In this document: positions 1 to 8,587 of the stretch, one piece after another
How positions within the stretch are numbered: the first letter of the stretch is position 1
Layout of the letters: every line of letters starts with the position of its first letter
Assembly: GCA_964613795.1 (NCBI GenBank)
Contig: CAZTJR010000005.1
Coordinates: 1 to 64,000 of the forward strand
Origin: Chromatocurvus sp964613795
GTDB lineage: Bacteria > Pseudomonadota > Gammaproteobacteria > Pseudomonadales > Halieaceae
Length of the DNA stretch: 64,000 bases
Reading direction: 5' to 3'
Notes under the pieces: generated by a model
Databases searched by the model: none
What the model was told of the DNA's origin: nothing
The model's input: only the letters and a program-made list of their open reading frames with translations
Program-made: the position numbers and the translations under genes

Positions 1-54
1 GTGGCTCCGGCTGTGGCTCCGGCTGTGGCTCCGGCTGTGGCTCCGGCTGTGGCT
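1..54 (-). repeat. 12-bp tandem repeat in the rne tail (Pro-Glu-Pro-Gln)
   Basis: The unit gtggctccggct occurs four times in a row (1-48), followed by half a unit. Read in the rne frame it encodes alternating Pro-Glu-Pro-Gln. The repeat continues to the window edge, so the real copy number is unknown. It is preceded in the protein by less regular Glu/Gln/Pro sequence. Confidence 0.9.
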
Positions 55-2671
55 CTTGCTCAGGCTGTTGCTCCGGCTCTGCATGACCTTCGTAGTCGGT
101 ATCAGGTGTCGTATCCGACGTGGATTGAGACGTCTCTGGTGGGTCTTCCGACCTATCCTCTGCGTTTGTTTCTTCAACAACATCACTGACGGCTACATTG
201 CTATCATCTACCGCGGCAGCTTGTCTCGTGTCAGTGTCATGCCCTGATGTCCCGGCCAGTGACGTCAGCGCACTGGCACCGCCTGCGACTGCGGATGAGG
301 GGACATCGGATTCCCCGTTGCCGAGTTCGTTGACTGCGGCAATTTCTTCAACGGGAACTGGCTTGCGCCGGCGACGTCGCGGTTCACCGCGCTTCTGATC
401 GCTCGGGCGCCGGCGCGGTTTTCTGCCCGCACCGCCTTGATTCTCGTCGTCACTGGCATCTTCGGCATTTCCAGCCGCTTCCAGGGACGATTCCTCAAGC
501 GCAGCTTCCAGTGAAGAGTCTTCCAGGTCATCTTGATCCGCTGGCCGAAGATTATTGCCGGAAGCGCTGCCGCCATCGTCGCGACGCGGGCGCCGACGGC
601 GGCGCCGATTACTGCTGCGCGTTGGCGTATCACTGTCGCTGTCACTGGCGTCGACACTGCTGCCATCGTTTTCCGCCGAGCTGGTCTGCGTATTGACGTT
701 GCTTCGCTCCTCTCGGCCTTGGCCCTGCTCGTCACGGCGATTGCGCGAGCGATTGGAACGGCGTCGTCCGCGGCTTCTCGCCCGATCGCCCGACTCTGAT
801 GCGGGCTCGGCTGCGGGATCTGCTCCATCCTTGTCGGCCACGGGCTTGCTCTGGGGCTCAGATTGTATTGGCGTGGCAGCTTTTGCAACAACGTCCGCAG
901 GCCCAAACAGATTGACCCAGAGTCGTGTCAGCACGCCAGGCCTTTCATCGGCGGTGGACGGTGCCGTGGGCGTCTGGGTCGGGGTGGGGGCAGCGCCCGC
1001 CGGCGTAGCCGTTTCTTCTGTGTTTGCGCTTTCAGCAGGCTCCGCGGGCGCCGCTTGCGCGGGCGGCATCTGTGGCGCTATCGGGCCAACCACTGCCCGC
1101 TGCTGCGGCAGTTGAGCTGTGTGGGGATCGCTTATCTGCTCAGCTTCAGGTACTGCAATATCAATTTTATAGCTGGTCTCATGATCACCCACAACCTCGT
1201 CATCTCGCAGGCGCTGGACTTCAAAATGTGGCGTTTCGAGGTTCGGGTTCGGCACAACCAGCACTCGGGCACCGGTTACCTGTTCGATTTCTGTCAGCGT
1301 CGCGCGCTTTTCATTGAGCAGGTAAGCTGCAACATCAACGGGCACGATTGCTCGGACCTCCGCGCTGCGATCCTTTGTGGCTTCCTCTTCCATCAGGCGA
1401 AGGATCGACAGGGCCAGTGACTTGGTGTCGCGAATCGTGCCCTGGCCGGTGCAGCGGGGGCAGACGATGGCAGTGGTCTCCCCGAGAGAAGGACGGAGAC
1501 GCTGACGGGACATTTCGAGCAGACCGAATCGAGAAATCTTGCCGACCTGCACGCGTGCGCGGTCGATGGCCAGTGCATCACGGATGCGGTTTTCCACTGC
1601 CCGCTGGTTGCGCGCGGCCAGCATGTCAATAAAGTCGATCACGACAAGGCCACCCATGTCGCGCAAGCGCAGTTGCCGCGCTATTTCGTCGGCCGCCTCG
1701 AGATTGGTCTGCAGGGCGGTATCTTCAATATTGCTGCCCTTGGTGGCCCGGGAGGAGTTGATGTCGATGGAAACCAGGGCTTCCGTCGGGTCAATTACAA
1801 TAGAGCCGCCGGATGGCAATCGGACTTCTCGCTGGAATGCAGTTTCTATCTGGCTTTCAATCTGGAAGCGGTTGAACAGCGGGATGCTGTCTTCGTACAT
1901 CTTGATACGGTTGGCATACTTGGGCATTACCATTGAGACGAAATCAGTGGCCTGCTTGTAGGCCTCTGGTGCATCAATGAGCACCTGGTCGACATCGTCG
2001 CGCAGGTAATCGCGTACTGCGCGAATAATAACATTGCTCTCCTGGTATAGGAGTACGGGATCACTGTGTTCTTTGCTGGCTTCGCAGATCGCCGTCCACA
2101 GTTGGAGGAGATAGCTGAGGTCCCACTGAAGCTCCTCAGGACTTCGACCAACGCCCGCGGTGCGGATAATGACGCCCATGCCGTCTGGAATATCCAGCAC
2201 GCTCAAGGCTTCGCGCAGCTCTGCCCGGTCATCGCCCTCAATGCGACGGGATATCCCACCGGCGCGCGGGTTGTTGGGCATCAACACCATGTAGCGACCG
2301 GCAAGACTGATAAACGTTGTCAGCGCCGCGCCTTTACTGCCGCGCTCTTCCTTGTCGACCTGAACAACGACTTTGGTGCCTTCCTTGACGACATCGCGGA
2401 TCTTGGTACGGCCGTCGGCATCGCCGGGGCTGCGGTAGAAGTATTCTCTGGCAATTTCCTTGAGCGGCAGAAAGCCGTGGCGATCCGCGCCGAAGTCGAC
2501 GAAAGCCGCCTCCAGGCTGGGTTCCACACGGGTGATTTTACCGACATAGATATTGGATTTTTTCTGTAGACGGGTGCGATTCTCGATATCCAGATCGTAT
2601 AGACGCTGACCGTCCACCAGTGCGACACGCATTTCTTCAGGCTGCGTGGCATTGATAAGCATTTTCTTCAT
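1..2671 (-). CDS. rne: Ribonuclease E, 3' end beyond the window
   Basis: Endoribonuclease E cuts single-stranded AU-rich RNA in mRNA decay and in rRNA and tRNA processing, and scaffolds the degradosome at the inner membrane. The ATG is at 2671 and 890 residues are visible with no stop before the window edge. The N-terminal part is the catalytic domain (S1 domain near residues 35-125, then RNase H-like and DNase I-like parts). The zinc-link motif CPRCTGQG puts its cysteines at 404 and 407, the same numbers as in the E. coli enzyme. After about residue 520 the protein becomes low-complexity: Ala/Pro-rich, then Arg-rich clusters of the RNA-binding type, then acidic and Pro/Glu/Gln-rich. This matches the unstructured scaffold half of the family. 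It is divergent from rluC, as in E. coli. Confidence 0.96.
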   Translation of the reverse strand, partial: MKKMLINATQPEEMRVALVDGQRLYDLDIENRTRLQKKSNIYVGKITRVEPSLEAAFVDFGADRHGFLPLKEIAREYFYRSPGDADGRTKIRDVVKEGTKVVVQVDKEERGSKGAALTTFISLAGRYMVLMPNNPRAGGISRRIEGDDRAELREALSVLDIPDGMGVIIRTAGVGRSPEELQWDLSYLLQLWTAICEASKEHSDPVLLYQESNVIIRAVRDYLRDDVDQVLIDAPEAYKQATDFVSMVMPKYANRIKMYEDSIPLFNRFQIESQIETAFQREVRLPSGGSIVIDPTEALVSIDINSSRATKGSNIEDTALQTNLEAADEIARQLRLRDMGGLVVIDFIDMLAARNQRAVENRIRDALAIDRARVQVGKISRFGLLEMSRQRLRPSLGETTAIVCPRCTGQGTIRDTKSLALSILRLMEEEATKDRSAEVRAIVPVDVAAYLLNEKRATLTEIEQVTGARVLVVPNPNLETPHFEVQRLRDDEVVGDHETSYKIDIAVPEAEQISDPHTAQLPQQRAVVGPIAPQMPPAQAAPAEPAESANTEETATPAGAAPTPTQTPTAPSTADERPGVLTRLWVNLFGPADVVAKAATPIQSEPQSKPVADKDGADPAAEPASESGDRARSRGRRRSNRSRNRRDEQGQGREERSNVNTQTSSAENDGSSVDASDSDSDTPTRSSNRRRRRRPRRDDGGSASGNNLRPADQDDLEDSSLEAALEESSLEAAGNAEDASDDENQGGAGRKPRRRPSDQKRGEPRRRRRKPVPVEEIAAVNELGNGESDVPSSAVAGGASALTSLAGTSGHDTDTRQAAAVDDSNVAVSDVVEETNAEDRSEDPPETSQSTSDTTPDTDYEGHAEPEQQPEQEPQPEPQPEPQPEPQPEP

Positions 2672-3221
2672 AGGGTGACTCACCTTGTGTTCAGGCGAGC
2701 CGGAAAGTCAGGACCAGTTCTGCAAACACAGACGTCCTGCATCGATAATGCAGGCTCCGCTTCGATAATCTACCGCTTATCCGACGCCGTTCCGCGGCGC
2801 CCTCACTACTCTTGTGCAAAAACTGCTTGGTATTTTCGCGCAGCAAACGCCCGATGACGATCCTGCGTTGCCATATCCCGATGGCCAACACGCGCTCCCG
2901 CGTTAAATGGCGGAAACCCGGTGATCATGTCTGCGTAATTCCGGCCTACCTGTAACGTTTTCTCAATCCCGTGCGCTATCCGGGGTTTCAAGGCGGGGGA
3001 GGGAAGCGCTACTGTCTTGGTTCTCGCCGTCCCCGGCCAACCCCTGGACCAGGGCCAGGTGCTTCGCATCGACACCGCCTGTGGATACGGCACATAATAA
3101 CGGGCCGTACTTGCAGTGGCGGGTTGTCCGGCTGTGCTGTGATGTATACAGTGACGCGCCGACGCTAGGCGTGGAGAATAGCAGCAAAGCCCGACGCACT
3201 CAAATATAAGAGGTAAGAGTT
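2672..3221. promoter_or_regulatory. Divergent rne-rluC intergenic region, 550 bp
   Basis: No convincing gene lies here; the open frames in it resemble no family I know. It must hold promoters for both rne (minus) and rluC (plus). A weak rluC candidate is TTGTCC (3124-3129) and TATACA (3145-3150), with a short 15-bp spacer. I found no strong rne promoter. In E. coli rne has a 361-nt leader used for autoregulation, so a long structured rne leader is plausible here, but this is inference. Confidence 0.4.
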
Positions 3222-4175
3222 TTGACCGAAAGTCCCGGCACTGTTGCGCCTCGCGTGCGCCATCGGACCGTCGATGAGCGCAGTGATGGTCAACGACTCG
3301 ATAACTTCCTCATCCGGGAAATGCATGGCGTCCCGCGGACTCGCCTCTACCGCGCCCTGCGCAAGGGTGAAATCCGGGTAAACAAGGGCCGCGCACGTGC
3401 AGACTATCGGCTGGTGACCGGCGACGTGGTCAGGTTGCCGCCCCTGCATCAGGCCAGCCGCAGGGAAGCGACGGTTGTACCTTACTACTGGTCAGAGCGC
3501 CTGGCCGGGCGGATCGTCCGGCGTGATGAACGGCTTCTCGTCGTCAACAAGCCTTCCGGCCTGGCGGTGCATGGTGGCAGCGGGCTCGACTTCGGTCTTA
3601 TCGAGTGTCTGCGGCAGATCTACCCGGAGGACCGCCATCTAGAGCTGGTGCACCGCCTTGACCGAGATACATCCGGGCTCATTCTGGTATCACGACAGCC
3701 TGCGGCTCTGCGGGAACTTCATGGTCTTCTTCGCGGCACGGGTGTCAGCAAGGATTACCTGGCGCTAGCAGTCGGTCACTGGCCAAGACATCTGACACGC
3801 ATCGAGGCACCACTGGAAAAGAACACGCTGCAGTCGGGCGAGCGAATGGTGCGTGTCGCCAGGGGCGGCAAGCCATCACAGACAGCCTTCTCGGTTGTAC
3901 GCTATGTTGGCAATGCAACACTGCTTCGAGCCAGCCCGATAACCGGGCGCACGCATCAGATCCGCATACACGCCCGACACGCCGGCTTTCCACTCCTCGG
4001 CGATGACAAGTATCAGAATGAGGACAGTGCGGCGCTGACCCGCGCGCTGGGCCTGCAGCGCCTGTTTTTGCACGCAGAGCGACTGCGCTTTCGCCTCGGC
4101 GATGACGTTTATGACCTCAATGCAGCCCTCGACGACGACCTCGCGGCCCTGCTCGATCGGGCGCCACAGCCATAG
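3222..4175 (+). CDS. rluC: 23S rRNA pseudouridine synthase RluC
   Basis: RluC/RluD-family pseudouridine synthase of 317 residues. RluC modifies uridines 955, 2504 and 2580 of 23S rRNA in E. coli. An S4 RNA-binding domain occupies about residues 18-75. The catalytic domain carries the family motif HRLDRDTSG, whose first Asp is the nucleophile. The start is TTG at 3222, chosen because an aagaggtaag Shine-Dalgarno sequence sits just upstream and the S4 domain follows directly. Position next to divergent rne is the classic rluC location, which supports RluC over its paralogue RluD. Confidence 0.93.
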   Translation: MTESPGTVAPRVRHRTVDERSDGQRLDNFLIREMHGVPRTRLYRALRKGEIRVNKGRARADYRLVTGDVVRLPPLHQASRREATVVPYYWSERLAGRIVRRDERLLVVNKPSGLAVHGGSGLDFGLIECLRQIYPEDRHLELVHRLDRDTSGLILVSRQPAALRELHGLLRGTGVSKDYLALAVGHWPRHLTRIEAPLEKNTLQSGERMVRVARGGKPSQTAFSVVRYVGNATLLRASPITGRTHQIRIHARHAGFPLLGDDKYQNEDSAALTRALGLQRLFLHAERLRFRLGDDVYDLNAALDDDLAALLDRAPQP

Positions 4176-4241
4176 CGGCCAGGCCGTTTGCCCCGGCAGC
4201 GGGAAGTGTGGGTTGAACTGCTTGTATTACCTCGTTTTTTT

Positions 4242-4270
4242 TTGACAAAGGCCGGCGCTGTCCCTATAGT
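4242..4270 (+). promoter_or_regulatory. Strong sigma70 promoter for yceD-rpmF
   Basis: A perfect TTGACA at 4242-4247 is separated by exactly 17 bp from TATAGT at 4265-4270 (5 of 6). The expected transcription start is near 4277, only about two bases before the yceD ATG at 4279, so the message would be almost leaderless. Confidence 0.8.
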
Positions 4271-4278
4271 GCGCGCCT

Positions 4279-4824
4279 ATGTCGGCAACCCCCCTTCCGC
4301 GCACGCTGGATCTGCGTAAACCAGCCATGCATAAGGCGTACTTTGAAGGCGACGTGGCGCCTGCAGATCTTCAGCGATTGCGAGGGCTGCTCGCGGGTGA
4401 CGAAGGGCACATTCACGCGGTAATCAGCTGCGACCTCGATGAGCAGGGCAGAACCGTGCTGTCTGTGGCTGTTAACGCCAGTATCAGTGTTCGCTGCCAA
4501 CGCTGCCTTGAGGTATTTCAGCGACCGCTCGATGCAACCAGCAAGCTCGCGGTTGTCAGGACGGACGAGCAGGCGGCGGGTTTACCGGAAGGGCTCGAAC
4601 CGTTGCTGGCCGCACGAGACATTGATTTGTGGGCCGTGGTAGAGGATGAACTGGTTCTGGCAATGCCAGTTTACAGTTACCACGAGGAAAAGACGTGTAT
4701 CGAAAAGCTGGCAGGGGCGGAATTTGCAGCGTCCATGGCTGACGAAGGCACACCAGCGAAGGACGGCAGGACAGACGGCCCGTTCAACGTATTGGCGCAA
4801 TTGAAGCGCGACCTTGATCATTAA
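4279..4824 (+). CDS. yceD: DUF177 / YceD family protein
   Basis: Protein of 181 residues in the YceD (DUF177) family, the usual partner of rpmF, linked to accumulation of 23S rRNA. The family start LPxxLD appears as LPRTLDLRKPA at residues 6-16. The CQRC pair follows at about residues 74-77, then the acidic segment VRTDEQA and the LWAVVEDELVLAMP block, ending in NVLAQLKRD. The ATG at 4279 is favoured because the conserved N-terminus needs it, although no Shine-Dalgarno is visible and the promoter is immediately upstream. The rpmF start lies 18 bp after the stop. Confidence 0.9.
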   Translation: MSATPLPRTLDLRKPAMHKAYFEGDVAPADLQRLRGLLAGDEGHIHAVISCDLDEQGRTVLSVAVNASISVRCQRCLEVFQRPLDATSKLAVVRTDEQAAGLPEGLEPLLAARDIDLWAVVEDELVLAMPVYSYHEEKTCIEKLAGAEFAASMADEGTPAKDGRTDGPFNVLAQLKRDLDH

Positions 4825-4842
4825 TACAGGCAGGAGAAGACC

Positions 4843-5025
4843 ATGGCAGTACAGCAGAACAAAAAGACACGCTCACGGCGCGGCATGCGTCGTTCACACG
4901 ACAGTCTGACCGGCAGCACGCTGAGCGTCGATCCGGTATCGGGAGAAAGCCACCGCAGACATCATGTGACAGCGGACGGTTTTTACCGTGGCAAGAAAGT
5001 TGTCGACACCGGCAACGAAGACTGA
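4843..5025 (+). CDS. rpmF: 50S ribosomal protein L32
   Basis: Protein of 60 residues, the normal length for bL32. It starts MAVQQNKKTRSRRGMRRSHD and ends in YRGKKVVDT, both typical. It has no zinc-binding cysteines, so it is the zinc-independent form. A caggaga ribosome-binding site precedes the ATG. It is co-transcribed with yceD and followed by a strong terminator at 5075-5116. Confidence 0.97.
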   Translation: MAVQQNKKTRSRRGMRRSHDSLTGSTLSVDPVSGESHRRHHVTADGFYRGKKVVDTGNED

Positions 5026-5074
5026 ACCGGTATCGGCCTGCTCTTCCACCGGAGCAGGCACCGCGGGATCAGCA

Positions 5075-5116
5075 AACCACCGCCAGGCTCTGAAAGAGCC
5101 CACCGGTGGTTTTTTT
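5075..5116 (+). terminator. Rho-independent terminator after rpmF
   Basis: Outer arms aaccaccg and cggtggtt enclose an inner stem ggctct-gaa-agagcc, followed by seven T residues. It separates the yceD-rpmF unit from the fab genes. Confidence 0.9.
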
Positions 5117-5147
5117 ATGGTGAGATGAAAAGAAAAAGGATCGGCAT

Positions 5148-6110
5148 ATGAGGCACGACTCTCTAGCCTTTGTATTTCCCGGGCAGGGATCGCAGAAAAC
5201 CGGAATGCTGGCGGCCGCCTACACCCTGAGTGATGATGTCAGGGCAACCTTTGACGAGGCGTCGCAGGCTTTGGGTTACGACGTCTGGGCCGTGATTTCG
5301 AAGGGAGACCAGGACGCACTCAACCTGACAGAGACCACGCAGCCGGTGCTCCTCGCCAGCAGCGTCGCCATCTGGCGTCTGTGGCGCGCCCAGGGTGGAC
5401 AGTCGCCGACCATGATGGCGGGGCACAGCCTGGGAGAGTTCTCAGCGTTGACCTGCGCAGGCAGTCTTGAGTTTGCCGACGCGCTGCGATTAGTGCGCGA
5501 GCGCGGACGGTTGATGCAATCCGCCGTACCGGTGGGACAAGGGGCAATGGCAGCGGTGCTCGGCATGGATGATGCTGATATACAGCGCATTTGTGATGAA
5601 CTCGCGAAGGCGCATGATAGCGTCGTTGCACCGGTTAATTTCAACGCCCCGGGCCAGGTCGTCATTGCCGGTCACGCTGGCGCCGTCAATGCCGCCGCAG
5701 AGGCACTCAAGGCTGCGGGTGCGAAACGCGTGATGCCGCTGCCTGTCAGCGCACCCTTTCACACAGAGTTGATGCGACCCGCCGGAGAAAGGCTTGCGGC
5801 TCTGCTCGCGGACGTGCCCATCAAGTCGCCGAACATTCCTGTCATTCATAATGTACATGCCCGAAGCGAGACCGACCCCGGGCGTATTCGGGAGCTGCTG
5901 ACCACACAGATTGCATCGCCGGTCATGTGGACCGACTGCGTACGGGCACTGGTCGACGCGGGAATGACCCGATTCGGGGAGTGCGGGCCCGGCAATGTTC
6001 TTAGCGGCCTTAACAAACGCATTGACAAGACCATTGAGAGCTTTCCCCTCGAAACGCCAGAGGGTGTACAGTCACTGATCGACAGAAACAGCTCGCACCT
6101 CGGAGAATAG
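5148..6110 (+). CDS. fabD: Malonyl-CoA-ACP transacylase FabD
   Basis: Moves malonyl from CoA to acyl carrier protein, the entry step of type II fatty acid synthesis. Length is 320 residues (E. coli 309). FVFPGQGSQ near residue 9 is the family start, and GHSLGEFSAL near residue 90 carries the catalytic Ser. PVSAPFHTELM near residue 200 carries the catalytic His. The start ATG has an aaaaagga ribosome-binding site. It directly follows the rpmF terminator; plsX and fabH, which usually sit between rpmF and fabD, are missing here. fabG starts one base after its stop. Confidence 0.96.
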   Translation: MRHDSLAFVFPGQGSQKTGMLAAAYTLSDDVRATFDEASQALGYDVWAVISKGDQDALNLTETTQPVLLASSVAIWRLWRAQGGQSPTMMAGHSLGEFSALTCAGSLEFADALRLVRERGRLMQSAVPVGQGAMAAVLGMDDADIQRICDELAKAHDSVVAPVNFNAPGQVVIAGHAGAVNAAAEALKAAGAKRVMPLPVSAPFHTELMRPAGERLAALLADVPIKSPNIPVIHNVHARSETDPGRIRELLTTQIASPVMWTDCVRALVDAGMTRFGECGPGNVLSGLNKRIDKTIESFPLETPEGVQSLIDRNSSHLGE

Positions 6111-6111
6111 G

Positions 6112-6864
6112 ATGACGGACGCGGAAACCCCAGGAAGAATAGCACTGGTGACAGGCGCCAGCCGCGGCATCGGCCGCGCCATTGCAGAGCAGCTCGCTGC
6201 CAGTGGACACACTGTAGTCGGTACCGCGACCTCGGAAAATGGCGCTGCAGCAATCAGCGAATTTCTGGGCGCAGCAGCAACACCTGGCTACGGCAGGGCG
6301 CTCGACGTGACTGACGGCGACGCGGTCAGCCATCTGGTCTCGCGGGTGACGGACGAGCAGGGCGCCCCACTGGTGCTGGTCAACAATGCGGGCATCACGC
6401 GGGACAACCTGCTGATGCGCATGAAGTCTGACGAGTGGGACGACGTGATCAGCACCAACCTGAGTGCGCTGTATCGTGTCAGCAAAGCATGCATGAAAGG
6501 CATGACCCGAGCGCGCTGGGGGCGCATCGTCAATGTGACATCGGTGGTTGGCGCCATGGGCAATGCGGGGCAGAGTAATTATGCCGCAAGCAAGGCCGGC
6601 GCCGGCGGTTTCAGCCGGGCACTGGCAAGAGAACTGGGTGGCAGGAATGTTACCGTCAACTGTGTCGCGCCTGGATTTATCGATACTGATATGACCCGCG
6701 GGTTGACCGATTCACAACGAGACGCGATGCTTGGTCAGATTCCGCTCGGGCGACTCGGCGCGCCGGAGGAAATTGCCGCGCTCGTGGCGTTTCTGTGCAG
6801 CGACGCAGCAGCCTACATCACAGGCGAGACAATTCACATAAACGGTGGCATGTATATGGCGTGA
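6112..6864 (+). CDS. fabG: 3-oxoacyl-ACP reductase FabG
   Basis: NADPH-dependent beta-ketoacyl-ACP reductase of 250 residues, short-chain dehydrogenase fold. The cofactor motif TGASRGIG is at residues 14-21, the NNAG motif near residue 90, and the catalytic Ser and YAASK set near residues 140-160. The C-terminus INGGMYM is family-typical. It is separated from fabD by a single base and must be translated from the same message. Confidence 0.96.
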   Translation: MTDAETPGRIALVTGASRGIGRAIAEQLAASGHTVVGTATSENGAAAISEFLGAAATPGYGRALDVTDGDAVSHLVSRVTDEQGAPLVLVNNAGITRDNLLMRMKSDEWDDVISTNLSALYRVSKACMKGMTRARWGRIVNVTSVVGAMGNAGQSNYAASKAGAGGFSRALARELGGRNVTVNCVAPGFIDTDMTRGLTDSQRDAMLGQIPLGRLGAPEEIAALVAFLCSDAAAYITGETIHINGGMYMA

Positions 6865-6880
6865 TACCCGCGCCCTGAAA

Positions 6881-6914
6881 AGTAGTACTACTACCCGAAA
6901 AAAACTTGTAAAAT
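6881..6914 (+). promoter_or_regulatory. Candidate acpP promoter with 12-bp palindrome
   Basis: The perfect palindrome AGTAGTACTACT lies at 6881-6892. A TAAAAT -10-like element follows at 6909-6914 and no good -35 is seen, so the palindrome sits about where a -35 should be. It could be an operator or activator site for acpP. No regulator can be named. Confidence 0.4.
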
Positions 6915-6972
6915 CGAGGCTCGAACCGGGTGAGGTTTGGGTCCCCAACAGAAGCAGGAGTAATCTACGATC

Positions 6973-7209
6973 ATGAGCAGCATTGAAGAACGCGTAAAAA
7001 AAATCGTCGCCGAGCAGCTGGGCGTCAAAGAAGACGAAGTTCAGACGGAAGCCTCTTTCGTCGAGGATCTCGGTGCAGACTCCCTCGACACGGTGGAGCT
7101 GGTCATGGCACTTGAGGAAGAGTTTGAGACCGAAATCCCGGATGAGGAAGCCGAGAAAATCACCACGGTCAAGCTTGCCATTGACTACATCAACGCCAAT
7201 CTCGCCTGA
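6973..7209 (+). CDS. acpP: Acyl carrier protein AcpP
   Basis: Acidic protein of 78 residues carrying growing acyl chains on 4'-phosphopantetheine. The attachment serine is Ser37 in GADSLDTVE. Length and sequence are close to the E. coli protein. An agcaggag ribosome-binding site lies upstream. It sits between fabG and fabF in the standard order, with its own terminator at 7231-7264 and a candidate promoter upstream, in keeping with its need for high expression. Confidence 0.98.
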   Translation: MSSIEERVKKIVAEQLGVKEDEVQTEASFVEDLGADSLDTVELVMALEEEFETEIPDEEAEKITTVKLAIDYINANLA

Positions 7210-7230
7210 GAAATGTGATCGCCTGCCGGA

Positions 7231-7264
7231 AAGCCGCCTCTGCATCATGAGGCGGTTTTTTTTT
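7231..7264 (+). terminator. Rho-independent terminator after acpP
   Basis: Stem ccgcctc (7234-7240) and gaggcgg (7249-7255) with loop tgcatcat, followed by nine T residues. It would partly uncouple acpP from fabF. Confidence 0.9.
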
Positions 7265-7321
7265 GAAAGGCGATCGTGCTTCATATCAGGTTAGAGGCAT
7301 CACCGGGCGAGGAGCAAACCT

Positions 7322-8563
7322 GTGATCGGCAGAAGAGTCGTGGTAACGGGCATGGGTGCGGTGACGTCAGTCGGGCACACAGTCAAGGCAAGTTGGGAAA
7401 GCATACTGGCAGGGAAAAGCGGCGCGGCTGACATCACGGCTTTCGACGTCAGTGCCTACAGCACCCGCTTCAGTGCAAGCGTCCGCGATTTTGACGTGTC
7501 CCCCTATCTGTCTTCCAAGGAAGCACGGAAGCTGGATGTCTTTGTCCAGTACGGGATGGCCGCGGGCATTCAGGCCATGCAGGATGCCGGGGTTGAAATC
7601 AGTGACGCCAACGCGACGCGGGTCGGCTGTGCAATCGGTTCCGGTATCGGCGGTATCGGCCAGATTGAAAAGAACACGGAAATCGTCAACAGCTCCGGCC
7701 CCCGAAAAATCTCGCCTTTTTTCGTGCCGGGCTCAATCATCAACATGATCAGCGGTAATCTGTCTGTCAAATACGGCATGCAGGGACCGAACCTGGCAAT
7801 TGTTACCGCATGCACGACCGGTACGCACAACATCGGCCTTGGTGCACGGCTGATTGCTCAGGGCGATGCCGACGTTATGCTGGTGGGGGGCGCGGAAATG
7901 GCAACCACGCCTGTGGGCCTGGGGGGCTTTGCGGCCGCACGCGCCCTGTCCACGCGCAATGACGATCCTGCGGCAGCGTCCAGACCCTGGGACCGGGACC
8001 GGGATGGCTTCGTTCTCGGCGATGGTGCCGGCGTGCTGTTGCTGGAGGAATTCGAATCCGCAAAAGCGCGAGGCGCCCACATATACGCCGAGGTCAGCGG
8101 ATTTGGCATGAGTGGCGATGCCTACCATATGACGCTGCCGCCAGAAGACGGAAACGGCGCCGCTCGCGCCATGACAAATGCCCTGAGCGATGCCGGCCTG
8201 GCGCCGGATGCCATCGACTACATTAATGCCCATGGCACATCCACGCAGGCGGGTGACCTTGCCGAGAGTCGCGCAATAGAATCTGTTCTGGGCAGGGCGG
8301 CCGAGTCTGTCGCGGTGAGTTCTACCAAATCGATGATCGGCCATTTGCTGGGGGCCGCGGGTGCTGTTGAGGCCATCTACACGATTCTTGCATTGCGCGA
8401 CCAGGTCGCCCCCCCGACGATTAACCTCGAGAATGTCGATGATGGCTGTCGACTCAATTACGTGCCAAACAATGCTCAGCCACGCGCCATCAGGCACGCC
8501 CTGTCAAATTCATTCGGCTTCGGCGGCACCAACGGCTCACTCGTTTTCAGTCGGGTGAGCTAG
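7322..8563 (+). CDS. fabF: 3-oxoacyl-ACP synthase II FabF
   Basis: Beta-ketoacyl-ACP synthase II, elongating acyl chains with malonyl-ACP. Length is 413 residues (E. coli 413). It begins RRVVVTGMGAVTSVG. The catalytic Cys is in TACTTGTHNIG near residue 164, and the two catalytic His are in NAHGTSTQAGD and KSMIGHLLGAAG. The start is GTG at 7322 with a strong cgaggag ribosome-binding site. It lies between acpP and pabC, as in E. coli. Confidence 0.97.
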   Translation: MIGRRVVVTGMGAVTSVGHTVKASWESILAGKSGAADITAFDVSAYSTRFSASVRDFDVSPYLSSKEARKLDVFVQYGMAAGIQAMQDAGVEISDANATRVGCAIGSGIGGIGQIEKNTEIVNSSGPRKISPFFVPGSIINMISGNLSVKYGMQGPNLAIVTACTTGTHNIGLGARLIAQGDADVMLVGGAEMATTPVGLGGFAAARALSTRNDDPAAASRPWDRDRDGFVLGDGAGVLLLEEFESAKARGAHIYAEVSGFGMSGDAYHMTLPPEDGNGAARAMTNALSDAGLAPDAIDYINAHGTSTQAGDLAESRAIESVLGRAAESVAVSSTKSMIGHLLGAAGAVEAIYTILALRDQVAPPTINLENVDDGCRLNYVPNNAQPRAIRHALSNSFGFGGTNGSLVFSRVS

Positions 8564-8587
8564 TGGTTCACTAAACGGCTAACCGGT

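Noticed and set aside
265..906. 213-codon minus-strand frame and plus-strand frames over 500-1420
   Set aside because: These overlap the rne scaffold region out of frame; Arg-rich and Ala-rich low-complexity codons create long false frames.
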